Counted from the first letter of the stretch, positions 1 to 6,876 are shown. The stretch is DNA of 9,278 nucleotides from Geobacter sp. UBA4074 (GCA_002383415.1 DFYU01000093.1:1-9278); one strand, 5' to 3'. The notes: a model not told the origin generated them from the sequence alone. Numbers and translations are program-made.

Positions 1-276
1 TTCCAGGGTACGGGTGATATACCAATTGGCGGCAAAATACCGTACCAAGCCTGGCTGTGGACGCAAGATGTTCTGTTGCAAAAAATCAATCACATAATCA
101 CGCACAAAATAGTCAGCCGAATAGGCCAAACCTGAAGCTTGTTCAGGGCTTAATCCACTATTTTGCAGGTAGAGATAGAATTTTTCGAGCAGCTGACGAC
201 ACAGCCCATCCACTCTCAACTCATCTTTGAGACTCTCAAAATCAAAGTCAGCATGTTCAAATAGTATCTGCGGCAC
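1..276 (-). CDS. Unrecognised conserved-looking protein, N-terminal 92 codons (runs off left edge)
   Basis: An open reading frame begins with GTG at 274-276 and stays open to base 1. The reading starts VPQILFEHADFDFESL and continues with features such as a repeated aromatic pattern (FYLYLQ, YSADYFVRDYV, FAANWY). There is no signal peptide or membrane segment; the visible part looks like a soluble, mostly helical, acidic-aromatic domain. GTG is chosen because AAAGGAGC lies just upstream, overlapping the TAA of the dppC-like gene (15-base gap), and no in-frame ATG exists nearby. It is the last visible gene of the rph-rdgB-dppBC operon and is probably translationally coupled to dppC. I have a vague impression of small hypothetical proteins of this type in Geobacter but assign no function. 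The C-terminus lies outside the window. Confidence 0.75.
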   Translation of the reverse strand, partial: MPQILFEHADFDFESLKDELRVDGLCRQLLEKFYLYLQNSGLSPEQASGLAYSADYFVRDYVIDFLQQNILRPQPGLVRYFAANWYITRTLE

Positions 277-291
277 AGTCGAAAAGCTCCT

Positions 292-1143
292 TTAACGGGT
301 CGTACGCGGGTCAAGGGCGTCGCGAATCCCCTCCCCCAGCAGGTTGTAGGACAAAACGGTGATCAGAATCGCCAAACCGGGAAACAGCGAAAGCCACCAG
401 GCAAACTCGATATAATCCTTGCCCGAGGTGAGGATATTGCCCCAACTCGGCGTAGGCGGCTGAACCCCGATGCCCAGAAAGGAAAGCGCCGATTCGGTCA
501 ATATCGCTCCGGCTACCCCCAAGGTAGCTGCCACCAGCACCGGTGACAAGGCATTAGGCAAAATATGCCGTGTAATAATTCTCAGGTCAGAACAGCCGAT
601 ACAACGGGCTGCCAGGATATATTCCATCTCGCGAATTGCCAGAACCTCGGCCCGCACCAGTCGAGCAACACCCATCCAGCCGGTGAGTCCGATCACCGCC
701 ATGATGATCCAGATCGAAGGTTGCAAAAAGGCGATCACCGCCAGAATCAGAAAAAAACTGGGGAAGCAGAGCATAATATCCACCAGCCGCATCAGCAGAG
801 TATCAAGCCAGCCACCATAATAGCCGGCCAGTAAACCGACCGTCATACCCAACAGCACTGCGATACCCACTGCCACAAAGCCGACCTTAAGCGATATCCG
901 GGCACCAAACAGAACCCGCGCCAGCACGTCTCGGCCTAGTTCATCGGTGCCAAACCAATGCTGCCAGGTGGGTGGTTGCAACACCTCCCAGGCATTGATG
1001 GTTGAGGGGTGATATGGAGAAAGCCAGGGCGCCAACAGCGATATGACAAATAACATCACCACCACCGTCCCGCCAAGCATGGCGAGGCGGTTGCGGCGCA
1101 GGCGTGGCCAGAAAACCGTATAGGTAAAGCTCTTCTTAAACAT
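292..1143 (-). CDS. dppC: ABC transporter inner-membrane permease, DppC/OppC type
   Basis: This is the second permease subunit of a peptide/nickel-class ABC importer, 283 aa, the usual length for DppC/OppC. Residues 12-40 give the N-terminal cytoplasmic RRNRLAMLGG stretch and first membrane span. HWFGTDELGRDVLARVLFGA (62-81) is the OppC signature loop. The BPD_transp_1 core follows, with spans near 88-108, 120-155, 200-222 and 250-270. The EAA loop that docks on the ATPase is at about 173-200 (EYILAARCIGCSDLRIITRH then ILPN). ATG at 1141-1143 has AGGGAG four bases upstream. It follows dppB by 11 bases and is probably co-translated with it. The class can import dipeptides, oligopeptides or nickel, so the substrate cannot be read from this subunit. 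No ATPase or binding protein is visible in the window. Confidence 0.93.
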   Translation of the reverse strand: MFKKSFTYTVFWPRLRRNRLAMLGGTVVVMLFVISLLAPWLSPYHPSTINAWEVLQPPTWQHWFGTDELGRDVLARVLFGARISLKVGFVAVGIAVLLGMTVGLLAGYYGGWLDTLLMRLVDIMLCFPSFFLILAVIAFLQPSIWIIMAVIGLTGWMGVARLVRAEVLAIREMEYILAARCIGCSDLRIITRHILPNALSPVLVAATLGVAGAILTESALSFLGIGVQPPTPSWGNILTSGKDYIEFAWWLSLFPGLAILITVLSYNLLGEGIRDALDPRTTR

Positions 1144-1154
1144 CAGACTCCCTG

Positions 1155-2129
1155 TTACTGCTGACGGATGCGGGGATCAGCCAGTGCATAACTGATATCG
1201 GCCAGCAGATTGCCCAGCAACGTCAAAAAGGCTCCGATTACCAGGATACCCATCACCACCGGATAATCTCGAGCCATCACCCCTTGGTAAAAAAGTTGTC
1301 CCATGCCTGGAATGGAAAAAATAGTCTCAAAGATGACGCTGCCGCCGATCAGACCGGGCAGCGAGAAACCCACCAGGGTGATCAGCGGCAACAGGGCGTT
1401 GCGCAGGGCATGCTTCCAGATCACCACCCGCTCGGAAAGTCCCTTTGCCCGCGCGGTGGTGATGTAATCCTGTTCAATCACCTGCAACATGGCCGAACGC
1501 ATGTAGCGAGAGACGCCGGCCAACGAACCGAAAGAGGCCACCAGAATCGGCATGACCAGATGTTTGGCCAGATCCAGCAGTTGACCAAACCAGCCGTAGG
1601 CCTCATAGCCCAGGGTGTGCAGACCTGAAATCGGCAGCCAGTTAAGTTTGACGCCAAACAGGTACATCAACAGCAAGGCCAGCCAGAAAGTGGGCACGGC
1701 AAACCCGAGAAAGACAAACACCGTGATTCCCTTATCAAGGAGAGTGTTGCGGTGCACCGCCGCCAGCACGCCGATCGGGATCGCTAGACCGAATTCGATC
1801 ACCAACGCCACGATGTTTAGTGAAAGGGTCACCGGCAACCGTTCCCTGATCTTATCCAGCACCGGTCGGTTGTCGCTGGAAAATGAGCGGCCAAAATCAA
1901 ACTGCGCAAGCTGCTTGAGCCAGGTGACATACTGAACATGCAGCGGTTTGTCGAGACCATAGAACTTCTGCAGCCGTTCGCGGGCCTCTTTGCCAACCTT
2001 GGGGTTCATGGCCATCTGCATCTCCACCGGCTCACCAGGAGCCAAGTGGATCACCGTAAAAGTGATCAGCGTGATACCGAACATCAGCGGAATCAGCAGT
2101 AAAATGCGACGTAGCAGATAGGCGGTCAT
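1155..2129 (-). CDS. dppB: ABC transporter inner-membrane permease, DppB/OppB type
   Basis: This is the first permease subunit of the same peptide/nickel-class importer, 324 aa, typical for DppB/OppB. It begins MTAYLLRRILLLIPLMFGIT and has the characteristic first span (9-30) followed by the HLAPGEPVE turn and a periplasmic segment (32-97). Further spans lie near 100-124, 133-160, 187-207, 248-270 and 287-312. The EAA loop is at 221-248 (DYITTARAKGLSERVVIWKH then ALRNALLP), and the C-terminus ends in DPRIR as usual. Its ATG overlaps the rdgB stop by four bases (ATGA), and there is no strong Shine-Dalgarno directly upstream, so re-initiation after rdgB translation is likely. Partner of the dppC-like gene 11 bases downstream. 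Confidence 0.94.
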   Translation of the reverse strand: MTAYLLRRILLLIPLMFGITLITFTVIHLAPGEPVEMQMAMNPKVGKEARERLQKFYGLDKPLHVQYVTWLKQLAQFDFGRSFSSDNRPVLDKIRERLPVTLSLNIVALVIEFGLAIPIGVLAAVHRNTLLDKGITVFVFLGFAVPTFWLALLLMYLFGVKLNWLPISGLHTLGYEAYGWFGQLLDLAKHLVMPILVASFGSLAGVSRYMRSAMLQVIEQDYITTARAKGLSERVVIWKHALRNALLPLITLVGFSLPGLIGGSVIFETIFSIPGMGQLFYQGVMARDYPVVMGILVIGAFLTLLGNLLADISYALADPRIRQQ

Positions 2130-2725
2130 CGTTGTTCCCGTTGCCTCAAGTAGACCTGAAAAGCGTGCAGAGCCTGTCCACGGTGACTGATATGATTTTT
2201 TTCTTCCAGCGACAATTCGGCCATGGTCTGCTGGAAACCATCCACCAGAAATAGAGGATCGTAACCAAATCCGCCCTCTCCCCGCAAACTATCCAGGATG
2301 CGGCCGCTAACTATTCCCTGAAAGGTTTGCTCAGTACCGTCGGGATGCACAAAGGCCATCACACAGACAAAGGCAGCCTTACGACTGGCCATGGGAAGCA
2401 ACGCCAGTTCAGCGAGCAGCTTGCGGTTGTTGGCGGCATCGTCTGCAACGGGGCCGGCGAAACGGGCTGACAGCACACCTGGACGTCCGTCAAGTCCATC
2501 CACCACCAGGCCTGAATCGTCTGCAAGCACCGGCAAGCCGCTGGCCAGACAAGCCTCGCGGGCTTTTTTCAAGGCATTATCAACAAAGGTGGCACCATCT
2601 TCCACCGTTTCCTGCAGCTCAGGCAGATCGGCAGCACAAAGCAGCTCCTCCACCAGGTCATCCAGAACAGCCCGGATTTCCTTTAGCTTGCCCCGGTTGC
2701 GGGTGGCCACCAACAGCCGTTTCAT
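2126..2725 (-). CDS. rdgB: Non-canonical purine NTP pyrophosphatase (dITP/XTP pyrophosphatase)
   Basis: A 199-aa cytosolic HAM1/RdgB house-cleaning enzyme that hydrolyses ITP, dITP and XTP to monophosphate plus pyrophosphate, keeping deaminated purines out of nucleic acids. The family motifs are all present: the N-terminal nucleotide-binding LLVATRNRGKLKEI (4-17), the catalytic acid segment LADDSGLVVDGL (67-78), RPGVLSARFAG (81-91), GGFGYDPLF (151-159) and the base-recognition SHRGQAL (180-186). The start ATG at 2723-2725 overlaps the rph stop as ATGA, and GAGGCG lies about eight bases upstream inside rph. The rph-rdgB pairing is common in bacteria and fits a nucleotide/RNA quality-control role. 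Nothing is truncated or missing. Confidence 0.97.
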   Translation of the reverse strand: MKRLLVATRNRGKLKEIRAVLDDLVEELLCAADLPELQETVEDGATFVDNALKKAREACLASGLPVLADDSGLVVDGLDGRPGVLSARFAGPVADDAANNRKLLAELALLPMASRKAAFVCVMAFVHPDGTEQTFQGIVSGRILDSLRGEGGFGYDPLFLVDGFQQTMAELSLEEKNHISHRGQALHAFQVYLRQREQR

Positions 2726-3435
2726 TGCGCAAGCGCCTCTTGTTGCAGATCAAACAGCTGGCGAATACCATCCATGGCAAGGCTACGCATGGCATCCATC
2801 TGATCGATGGTAAACGGCTCGGCCTCAGCCGTACCCTGCACTTCCACAAAACGGCCCGACGAGGTCATTACAAAGTTCATGTCAACCTCGGCTCCCGAAT
2901 CTTCATGATAATCAAGATCAAGCAATGGCTGACCATCGACCATGCCGACACTGACCGCTGCCACCGCCTCCTTGAGTGGGTTGACTACCAACAAACCTCG
3001 TTGCTGCAGTGAAGCAACCGCATCAGCCAGGGCAACGTAGGCGCCGGTGATGGAGGCGGTACGCGTTCCGCCATCGGCCTGGATCACATCACAATCAAGA
3101 TAGACTGTCCGCTCACCCAGCAGTGTCATATCGGTCACAGCACGCAATGAGCGCCCAATCAGGCGCTGTATCTCCAAGGTGCGGCCCGATTGTTTGCCCT
3201 TGGCAGCCTCACGGGGTGACCGGGTATGGGTGGCCCGTGGCAGCATCGAGTACTCAGCCGTTACCCAGCCGGTTCCCTTGCCGCGCAGAAAGGGCGGCAC
3301 CGTCTCCTCTATCGAGGCGGTACAAATCACCCGAGTGTCGCCAAATTCAACCAACACTGACCCTTCGGGATGCTTGATAAAATGCCTGGTAATTGTGACC
3401 GGACGAAGCTGCTGGTTGTTGCGTTCTGTGCGCAC
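2722..3435 (-). CDS. rph: Ribonuclease PH (tRNA 3'-end phosphorolytic exoribonuclease)
   Basis: RNase PH trims nucleotides downstream of the CCA end of tRNA precursors by phosphorolysis and acts as a hexamer in the cytosol. The 237-aa length is normal. Visible family blocks are FGDTRVICTASIEE (31-44), VTAEYSMLPRATHTR (58-72), the RNA/phosphate-contact segment GRTLEIQRLIGRSLR (84-98), QADGGTRTASITGAY (119-133) with the phosphate-binding Arg125, and LDLDYHEDSGAEVDMN (172-187) carrying the conserved catalytic acids Asp179 and Asp185. Translation starts at GTG (3433-3435), giving MRTERNNQQLRPV. The start is supported by GAGGTG eight bases upstream and by the promoter at 3470-3498. First gene of the rph-rdgB-dppB-dppC operon. 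Unlike the rph frameshift known in E. coli K-12, this copy is intact. Confidence 0.97.
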   Translation of the reverse strand: MRTERNNQQLRPVTITRHFIKHPEGSVLVEFGDTRVICTASIEETVPPFLRGKGTGWVTAEYSMLPRATHTRSPREAAKGKQSGRTLEIQRLIGRSLRAVTDMTLLGERTVYLDCDVIQADGGTRTASITGAYVALADAVASLQQRGLLVVNPLKEAVAAVSVGMVDGQPLLDLDYHEDSGAEVDMNFVMTSSGRFVEVQGTAEAEPFTIDQMDAMRSLAMDGIRQLFDLQQEALAQ

Positions 3436-3469
3436 TTTAGAAACACCTCATTCTTTCGTTAGTGCCGGA

Positions 3470-3498
3470 AATGTACGGTTTCAAGCCTGCCCTGTCAA
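3470..3498 (-). promoter_or_regulatory. Sigma-70-type promoter of the rph-rdgB-dppBC operon
   Basis: Minus-strand TTGACA (3493-3498, perfect -35) is followed by a 17-base spacer and TACATT (3470-3475, four of six matches to TATAAT). The predicted transcript start is the A at about 3463, leaving a leader of roughly 27 bases that contains the GAGGTG ribosome site. The -35 box begins inside the T-tract of the terminator at 3504-3532. Confidence 0.72.
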
Positions 3499-3532
3499 CA
3501 AAAACGGGGGATTCGCACCGCGAATCCCCCGT
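3498..3532 (-). terminator. Intrinsic terminator after the 51-aa zinc-ribbon gene
   Basis: A perfect 13-bp inverted repeat (3504-3516 with 3520-3532, GC-rich with five consecutive G-C pairs) has a 3-base loop. On the minus strand it is followed directly by TTTTGTT. It lies 28 bases past the stop of the zinc-ribbon gene and immediately before the rph promoter, so it insulates the two transcripts. Confidence 0.88.
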
Positions 3533-3560
3533 GGGGTCATCCTAACCAAGATGGGGTCTA

Positions 3561-3716
3561 TCAGCCCAAAAACGTATTCGAACAACGAGCCCGATTTGCA
3601 AGGATCGTCGAGTCAACCACCTCGCCGCAGCAGGTGCATCTCCAGGCGTCAAAGGAACGTACAAAATCATAAAATTTCTCTGCAAACATCCGCCCCTGGC
3701 AACGTGGACACTTCAT
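3561..3716 (-). CDS. Small zinc-ribbon protein, 51 aa
   Basis: A 51-aa protein beginning MKCPRCQGRM, with two cysteine pairs, C3-x2-C6 and C27-x2-C30 (plus C29), spaced as a rubredoxin-like or zinc-ribbon knuckle pair. The middle is aromatic (FAEKFYDFVRSFDAWRC). The start is placed at the ATG at 3714-3716 because AAGGAGGG (3723-3730) sits six bases upstream. A longer reading from 3785 would begin on top of a -10-like TATAAA and has no ribosome site. From memory, such MKCPxC mini-proteins are frequent in Geobacter genomes; their function is unknown to me (nucleic-acid binding or a regulatory role is only a guess). It lies between comEA and rph and is terminated separately by the hairpin at 3504-3532. 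Confidence 0.85.
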   Translation of the reverse strand: MKCPRCQGRMFAEKFYDFVRSFDAWRCTCCGEVVDSTILANRARCSNTFLG

Positions 3717-3776
3717 AACGATCCCTCCTTCACACGTATGATGTAAGCCGAATACAAATAAAACAGGTGAGATCGT

Positions 3777-3797
3777 TTTATACATCTAGCGTGCCAA
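3777..3797 (-). promoter_or_regulatory. Candidate promoter of the zinc-ribbon gene (-10 TATAAA; sigma-54-like TTGGCACG overlaps)
   Basis: On the minus strand, TATAAA (3777-3782) would be a good -10 hexamer, but no -35 box is found 16-18 bases upstream. The same stretch holds TTGGCACG (3790-3797), a perfect -24 element of a sigma-54 promoter. The matching -12 position reads ATGT instead of TTGC, so only the G is kept. Some promoter is expected here because there are 133 bases between the comEA stop and this gene, though I see no terminator in between either. Confidence 0.3.
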
Positions 3798-3849
3798 GTT
3801 AATCCCTTCTGGAGCCATTTGTTGCAAACACTGCCATACTCTACGGATT

Positions 3850-4413
3850 TCATATAGTTAAGAACGCTTTCAGTAGTGCAAGTTTCTTTTCAGCAATACC
3901 CTCAATCTGTAAAAGATCTTCAAAACGTCTAAAATCGCCATTATTTTGACGGTGCCGCACTATGCGCTGAGCCATGACCGGGCCTATACCAGGCACCAGG
4001 CACAGTTCGTCAACTGTTGAGCTATTTACCGAAAGAGTGCCCAACAGCACCAGCCTTTGGTGGCCCGACAAAGGCTCAATCGTTGTCAAGCCGCGGGTCC
4101 TACCTGCCGGACATGCTATATCCAGTCTCACCGCCCCCTGTTTTTTCAAAACAGTTTCCAGGCTCGCTTGATCGAGCTTGATCGCGCACAGAGGCACCGC
4201 CATTTGGATGACATCATTCGTCATTTTTATGTCGCTCAGCGAATAAATTCCGTGATGCCGCACAGAACCTGTTATCTGTAACCAGCCAACCGGCGGCGAT
4301 GTAACACGAAAGGCCGTCACCGAGGAACGCTCCCCCCAGTGACGGCCTGTAATAAAGATTACGAGCACCATTCCGGCAGCCACTAACATCAGTGCTACCC
4401 GCTGCCAGATCAT
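3850..4413 (-). CDS. ComEA-like membrane-anchored helix-hairpin-helix DNA-binding protein
   Basis: A 187-aa protein with an N-terminal membrane anchor (about 5-24), a short linker, an SLBB-like beta-grasp segment (about 44-75, with the V/ITGSVRHHGIYSL pattern), and a C-terminal ComEA-type tandem helix-hairpin-helix module (about 127-186). The two hairpins are marked by LVPGIGPVMAQRI (139-151) and LLQIEGIAEKKLALL (167-181). SLBB plus HhH is the domain order of Gram-positive ComEA, the double-stranded DNA receptor for natural transformation. In Gram-negative bacteria, related short proteins bind DNA in the periplasm. The gene begins 3 bases after the cimA stop with only a weak ribosome site, so it is probably co-transcribed with and coupled to cimA. 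No other competence gene is visible, so a role in DNA uptake is inferred from family only. Confidence 0.82.
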   Translation of the reverse strand: MIWQRVALMLVAAGMVLVIFITGRHWGERSSVTAFRVTSPPVGWLQITGSVRHHGIYSLSDIKMTNDVIQMAVPLCAIKLDQASLETVLKKQGAVRLDIACPAGRTRGLTTIEPLSGHQRLVLLGTLSVNSSTVDELCLVPGIGPVMAQRIVRHRQNNGDFRRFEDLLQIEGIAEKKLALLKAFLTI

Positions 4414-4416
4414 CGG

Positions 4417-5997
4417 TTATGCCTGAACAACTTCCTCAGACTTATGCAGTTTATAATCAATGGCATCGATCAACGCCTGATAGGATGCATCAATTATGTT
4501 GTCTGAAACACCCACCGTGCCCCAGCGGGAAGCCTTGTCGCCTGACTCGATCAGCACCCTGATCGAAGAGGCCGTTCCCTGGCCTGCTGGCAACACCCGC
4601 ACCTTATAATCGTGCAGCTTAACCTCTTTCAGTTTCGGGTAAAACTTCTCCAACGCCTTACGCAGCGCATTATCAAGGGCGTTCACCGGGCCGTGCCCCT
4701 CAGCAGCAGTATGCTCTATCTTGCCGCCCACCTTAATCCTGACGGTGGCCTCGGCAGTCGGTTTCTGCTCGTCAGTTCGTTTTTCGTCCAGCACCCTGAA
4801 ACCCATAACCTGGAAGTAATTGCGGTGAGTTCCAAGAGCCTTCTTCATCATCAACTCAAAGGAAGCCTCAGCCCCCTCAAACTGGAAGCCACGGTTTTCC
4901 ATGTCCTTGATCTCTTCCAGAATCTCCTGGGTAACCGGATCTTTGCTATCCAGATTGATATGGAACTCCTCAGCCTTGGCCAGAATATTTGATTTACCCG
5001 AGAGATCAGAGACCAGTACGCGGGTGCTGTTACCCACAAGTTCTGGACGGATATGCTCATAGGTTTCAGGGTGGCGCTGGATGGCGCTGACATGAACCCC
5101 ACCTTTGTGGGCAAAGGCTGACTTACCTACATAGGCTTGATGTTTATGAGGAGAAAGATTGGCCAACTCATAGACGAAGTGCGAGGCCTCACGCAGGGTC
5201 TTCAGCTGTTGGTCGGTGATGCAGTCTTTTTTCAGCTTCAGCTTGATGGCTGGAATGATCGAGCAGAGGTTGGCATTGCCGCAGCGCTCACCAAAGCCGT
5301 TGATGGTACCCTGCACCTGCACAATGCCGCGCTCTACTGCCACAATGGAGTTGGCCACGGCACATTCACCATCATTATGGGTATGGATACCGAGTGGAAT
5401 TTTGATCTGCTGCTGTACCTTGGTGATGATCTCTGCGACCTCATAGGGCATGGTGCCGCCGTTGGTGTCGCAGAGGATGATGCAGTCGACCTTGGCATCC
5501 TGGGCAGCCAGCAAGGTCTTGATGGCGTAGTCAGGATTGGCCTTATAGCCATCAAAAAAGTGCTCGGCATCGTAAAACACTTCGCCTACATTCTGCTTGA
5601 GAAACGCCAGCGAATCGTTGATCAGCTCCAGGTTTTCTTCCAGCGATATGCGCAACGCCTCACGCACATGAAAATCCCAGGTCTTGCCAAAAATAGTGAT
5701 CACGTCCGGTTGGGCAGCGATCAGGGTCTTGATGTTGTGATCCTGATCGGGAGTGGTCTTGGCCCGCCGGGTGGAGCCGAAGGCAGCTATCTTGGCCTGT
5801 TGCAGCTTTTCTTTCTTAATATCCTTGAAAAAAGAGACGTCTTTAGGGTTGCTGCCGGGCCAGCCACCTTCAATGTAATGAACACCCAGCTCATCCAACT
5901 TATGGGCGATCCTGATCTTGTCTTCCACCAGGAAAGAAATATCTTCGGCCTGCGTACCATCCCGCAGGGTTGTATCATACAATTTTACCAGGCTCAT
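4417..5997 (-). CDS. cimA: (R)-citramalate synthase (LeuA-like CimA)
   Basis: Condenses pyruvate with acetyl-CoA to (R)-citramalate, the first step of the threonine-independent isoleucine pathway, which is documented in Geobacter. The 526-aa length matches the long CimA family. The N-terminal TIM barrel (about 4-270) has LYDTTLRDG (6-14) with the catalytic Arg12 and metal-ligand Asp13, the metal-binding histidines H205 and H207 in GIHTHND, and GFGERCGNANL (234-244). A linker region with HQAYVGKSAFAHKGGVHVSA (284-303) follows, then the C-terminal LeuA-type allosteric domain (about 395-515), which in this family binds the end-product isoleucine. The start ATG at 5995-5997 has AGGAGG eight bases upstream. 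Homocitrate synthase or isopropylmalate synthase are less likely given length and the ERCGNANL form of the motif. Confidence 0.94.
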   Translation of the reverse strand: MSLVKLYDTTLRDGTQAEDISFLVEDKIRIAHKLDELGVHYIEGGWPGSNPKDVSFFKDIKKEKLQQAKIAAFGSTRRAKTTPDQDHNIKTLIAAQPDVITIFGKTWDFHVREALRISLEENLELINDSLAFLKQNVGEVFYDAEHFFDGYKANPDYAIKTLLAAQDAKVDCIILCDTNGGTMPYEVAEIITKVQQQIKIPLGIHTHNDGECAVANSIVAVERGIVQVQGTINGFGERCGNANLCSIIPAIKLKLKKDCITDQQLKTLREASHFVYELANLSPHKHQAYVGKSAFAHKGGVHVSAIQRHPETYEHIRPELVGNSTRVLVSDLSGKSNILAKAEEFHINLDSKDPVTQEILEEIKDMENRGFQFEGAEASFELMMKKALGTHRNYFQVMGFRVLDEKRTDEQKPTAEATVRIKVGGKIEHTAAEGHGPVNALDNALRKALEKFYPKLKEVKLHDYKVRVLPAGQGTASSIRVLIESGDKASRWGTVGVSDNIIDASYQALIDAIDYKLHKSEEVVQA

Positions 5998-6051
5998 TGC
6001 GAACGCCTCCTGTCTATGAATTGCAGTTTATAACGATGTTAGAAGGTTTTC

Positions 6052-6078
6052 AGTATAGCATCACCAAGCCACTGTCAA
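6052..6078 (-). promoter_or_regulatory. Promoter of cimA with extended -10
   Basis: Minus-strand TTGACA (6073-6078) and TATACT (6052-6057) are separated by 15 bases, shorter than the usual 17. The -10 is preceded by TGC, an extended -10 (TGn) that can compensate for poor spacing. The predicted leader is about 48 bases with no hairpin or leader peptide that would suggest attenuation. Confidence 0.6.
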
Positions 6079-6152
6079 GCACCATCTGCGGCCTTGACGT
6101 GCTGTTCCGGCTCCGCATAGAGATCTGTAGATAAGCCGCAACGTTTTGCCAG

Positions 6153-6182
6153 TTGACGATTTCACTAGAAATATAAGATACT
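6153..6182 (+). promoter_or_regulatory. Candidate promoter of the small secreted-protein gene
   Basis: TTGACG (6153-6158) is followed by 18 bases and GATACT (6177-6182), four of six matches to TATAAT; TAAGAT (6174-6179) at 15 bases is an alternative. The start predicted from GATACT falls on or next to base 6189, the A of the ATG, so the mRNA would be leaderless. This fits the absence of any Shine-Dalgarno there. Confidence 0.4.
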
Positions 6183-6188
6183 ACTGCA

Positions 6189-6521
6189 ATGAACGCTCGC
6201 TCCGTAAAATACGTGGCTGTTCCGATGCTGTTTATGGCATTGACGATGCTGTTCCTATCGCCACTTTGCTGCCTGGCTGCGCATCAACAACATGAGCATT
6301 CATGCCCAACTTCAACGCTTCCCGCTGACCCTGTTTCTGAACAGTCATCCGATTCTAATGATTCAACCTACCTGAACGACGGCCCACAAGAGCTGTTGCT
6401 GGCTACTGTTAAATCCATCGAGCCCCCCTGCCCTGCCAACCAGATATTTAACACAGAACTTCAACTACGTTTTCCCGCCGTATTCTACTCCATCTGCAAT
6501 CCGCCTCAAAACTTCGCCTAA
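6189..6521 (+). CDS. Small exported Cys/His-containing protein, function unknown
   Basis: A 110-aa reading frame beginning MNARSVKYVAVPML, with a positively charged N-terminus and a long hydrophobic stretch (about 9-31, ending PLCCLAA) that looks like a secretion signal. The sequence before C27/C28 does not fit a lipobox well, so cleavage after LAA is as likely. The mature part opens with HQQHEHSC, a cluster of three His and one Cys that could bind a metal, then a Ser/Asp-rich linker (about 46-64) and a C-terminal segment with C81 and C103 ending CNPPQNFA. I do not recognise a family; similar short secreted proteins sometimes lead metal-efflux operons, but no efflux gene is present here. There is no clear ribosome site, and in-frame upstream codons run into TAA at 6174, so this ATG or the internal ATG at 6225 must be used. 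It is divergent from cimA. Confidence 0.55.
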   Translation: MNARSVKYVAVPMLFMALTMLFLSPLCCLAAHQQHEHSCPTSTLPADPVSEQSSDSNDSTYLNDGPQELLLATVKSIEPPCPANQIFNTELQLRFPAVFYSICNPPQNFA

Positions 6522-6600
6522 CACCTGACGCAACCCCTAGGTTAGTTTTTCAACGCCGTAACCACCCACGTTACTCATTACAGGGTTGAGGTATAGCTCC

Positions 6601-6834
6601 ATGAGCATTGAACAGTGTGCAAATACCAACTGTAGCCATTTTTTTGAGCTCATCGAATTCGGTGGCGATAGACCAGCTCCGCTTGTAACCAGAGCTGTTT
6701 GTTGCCCCTATTGTGGTCACAGGACAGAACGCCCCACTCGGGGAGCGTTCATTACTGCCCCCAGCGATCAGCAGCTAGACGGTATAGTTATTGCCTCCAG
6801 CACAGGAACGACCGGCTTGTCTTCTTCTGGCTGA
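6601..6834 (+). CDS. Small zinc-ribbon-like protein, 77 aa
   Basis: A 77-aa protein beginning MSIEQCANTNCSHFFELIEF. Cysteines C6-x4-C11 and C35-x2-C38 (CCPYCGHRTER, with C34) could form a zinc-ribbon site. The last third is Ser/Thr/Gly-rich and looks disordered. ATG at 6601 is preferred over an upstream in-frame TTG (6586) because GAGGT lies eight bases before it. It sits 79 bases after the small secreted-protein gene on the same strand and may share its transcript. An imperfect hairpin (6727-6750, six plus three base pairs around one bulged A) lies inside the coding region. I know no function; the CPYCG form is shared with many small Geobacter-type zinc-ribbon proteins. Confidence 0.68.
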   Translation: MSIEQCANTNCSHFFELIEFGGDRPAPLVTRAVCCPYCGHRTERPTRGAFITAPSDQQLDGIVIASSTGTTGLSSSG

Positions 6835-6847
6835 TGCGTTCTTTTGC

Positions 6848-6876
6848 TTGACAGCATTGGATCAGCTGCGTATCTT
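6848..6876 (+). promoter_or_regulatory. Sigma-70-type promoter of the rhodanese selenoprotein gene
   Basis: TTGACA (6848-6853, perfect -35), a 17-base spacer and TATCTT (6871-6876, four of six) precede the gene. Transcription from about 6883 would give a leader of roughly 93 bases. That leader is strongly AT-rich and contains the palindrome GAATATTC (6913-6920) and a hairpin at 6938-6954. Confidence 0.65.

Noticed and set aside
3179..3718. 179-aa plus-strand ORF spanning rph, the terminator and the zinc-ribbon gene
   Set aside because: It runs antisense across two genes and a terminator and has no recognisable domain.
3717..3785. Longer 74-aa form of the zinc-ribbon protein starting at 3785
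   Set aside because: The extension has no ribosome site and covers the likely promoter, while the start at 3716 has AAGGAGGG at ideal distance.
3822..3840. TGGCAGTG-TTTGCA on the minus strand as a sigma-54 promoter
   Set aside because: The distance between the GG and GC elements is two bases short of the required spacing.
5137..6033. 298-aa plus-strand ORF opposite cimA
   Set aside because: It is antisense to a strongly recognised citramalate synthase, has no ribosome site or family resemblance, and arises from codon bias of the opposite strand.
6727..6750. Hairpin in the 77-aa gene as a terminator
   Set aside because: No T-run follows, and it lies in the middle of an open reading frame.
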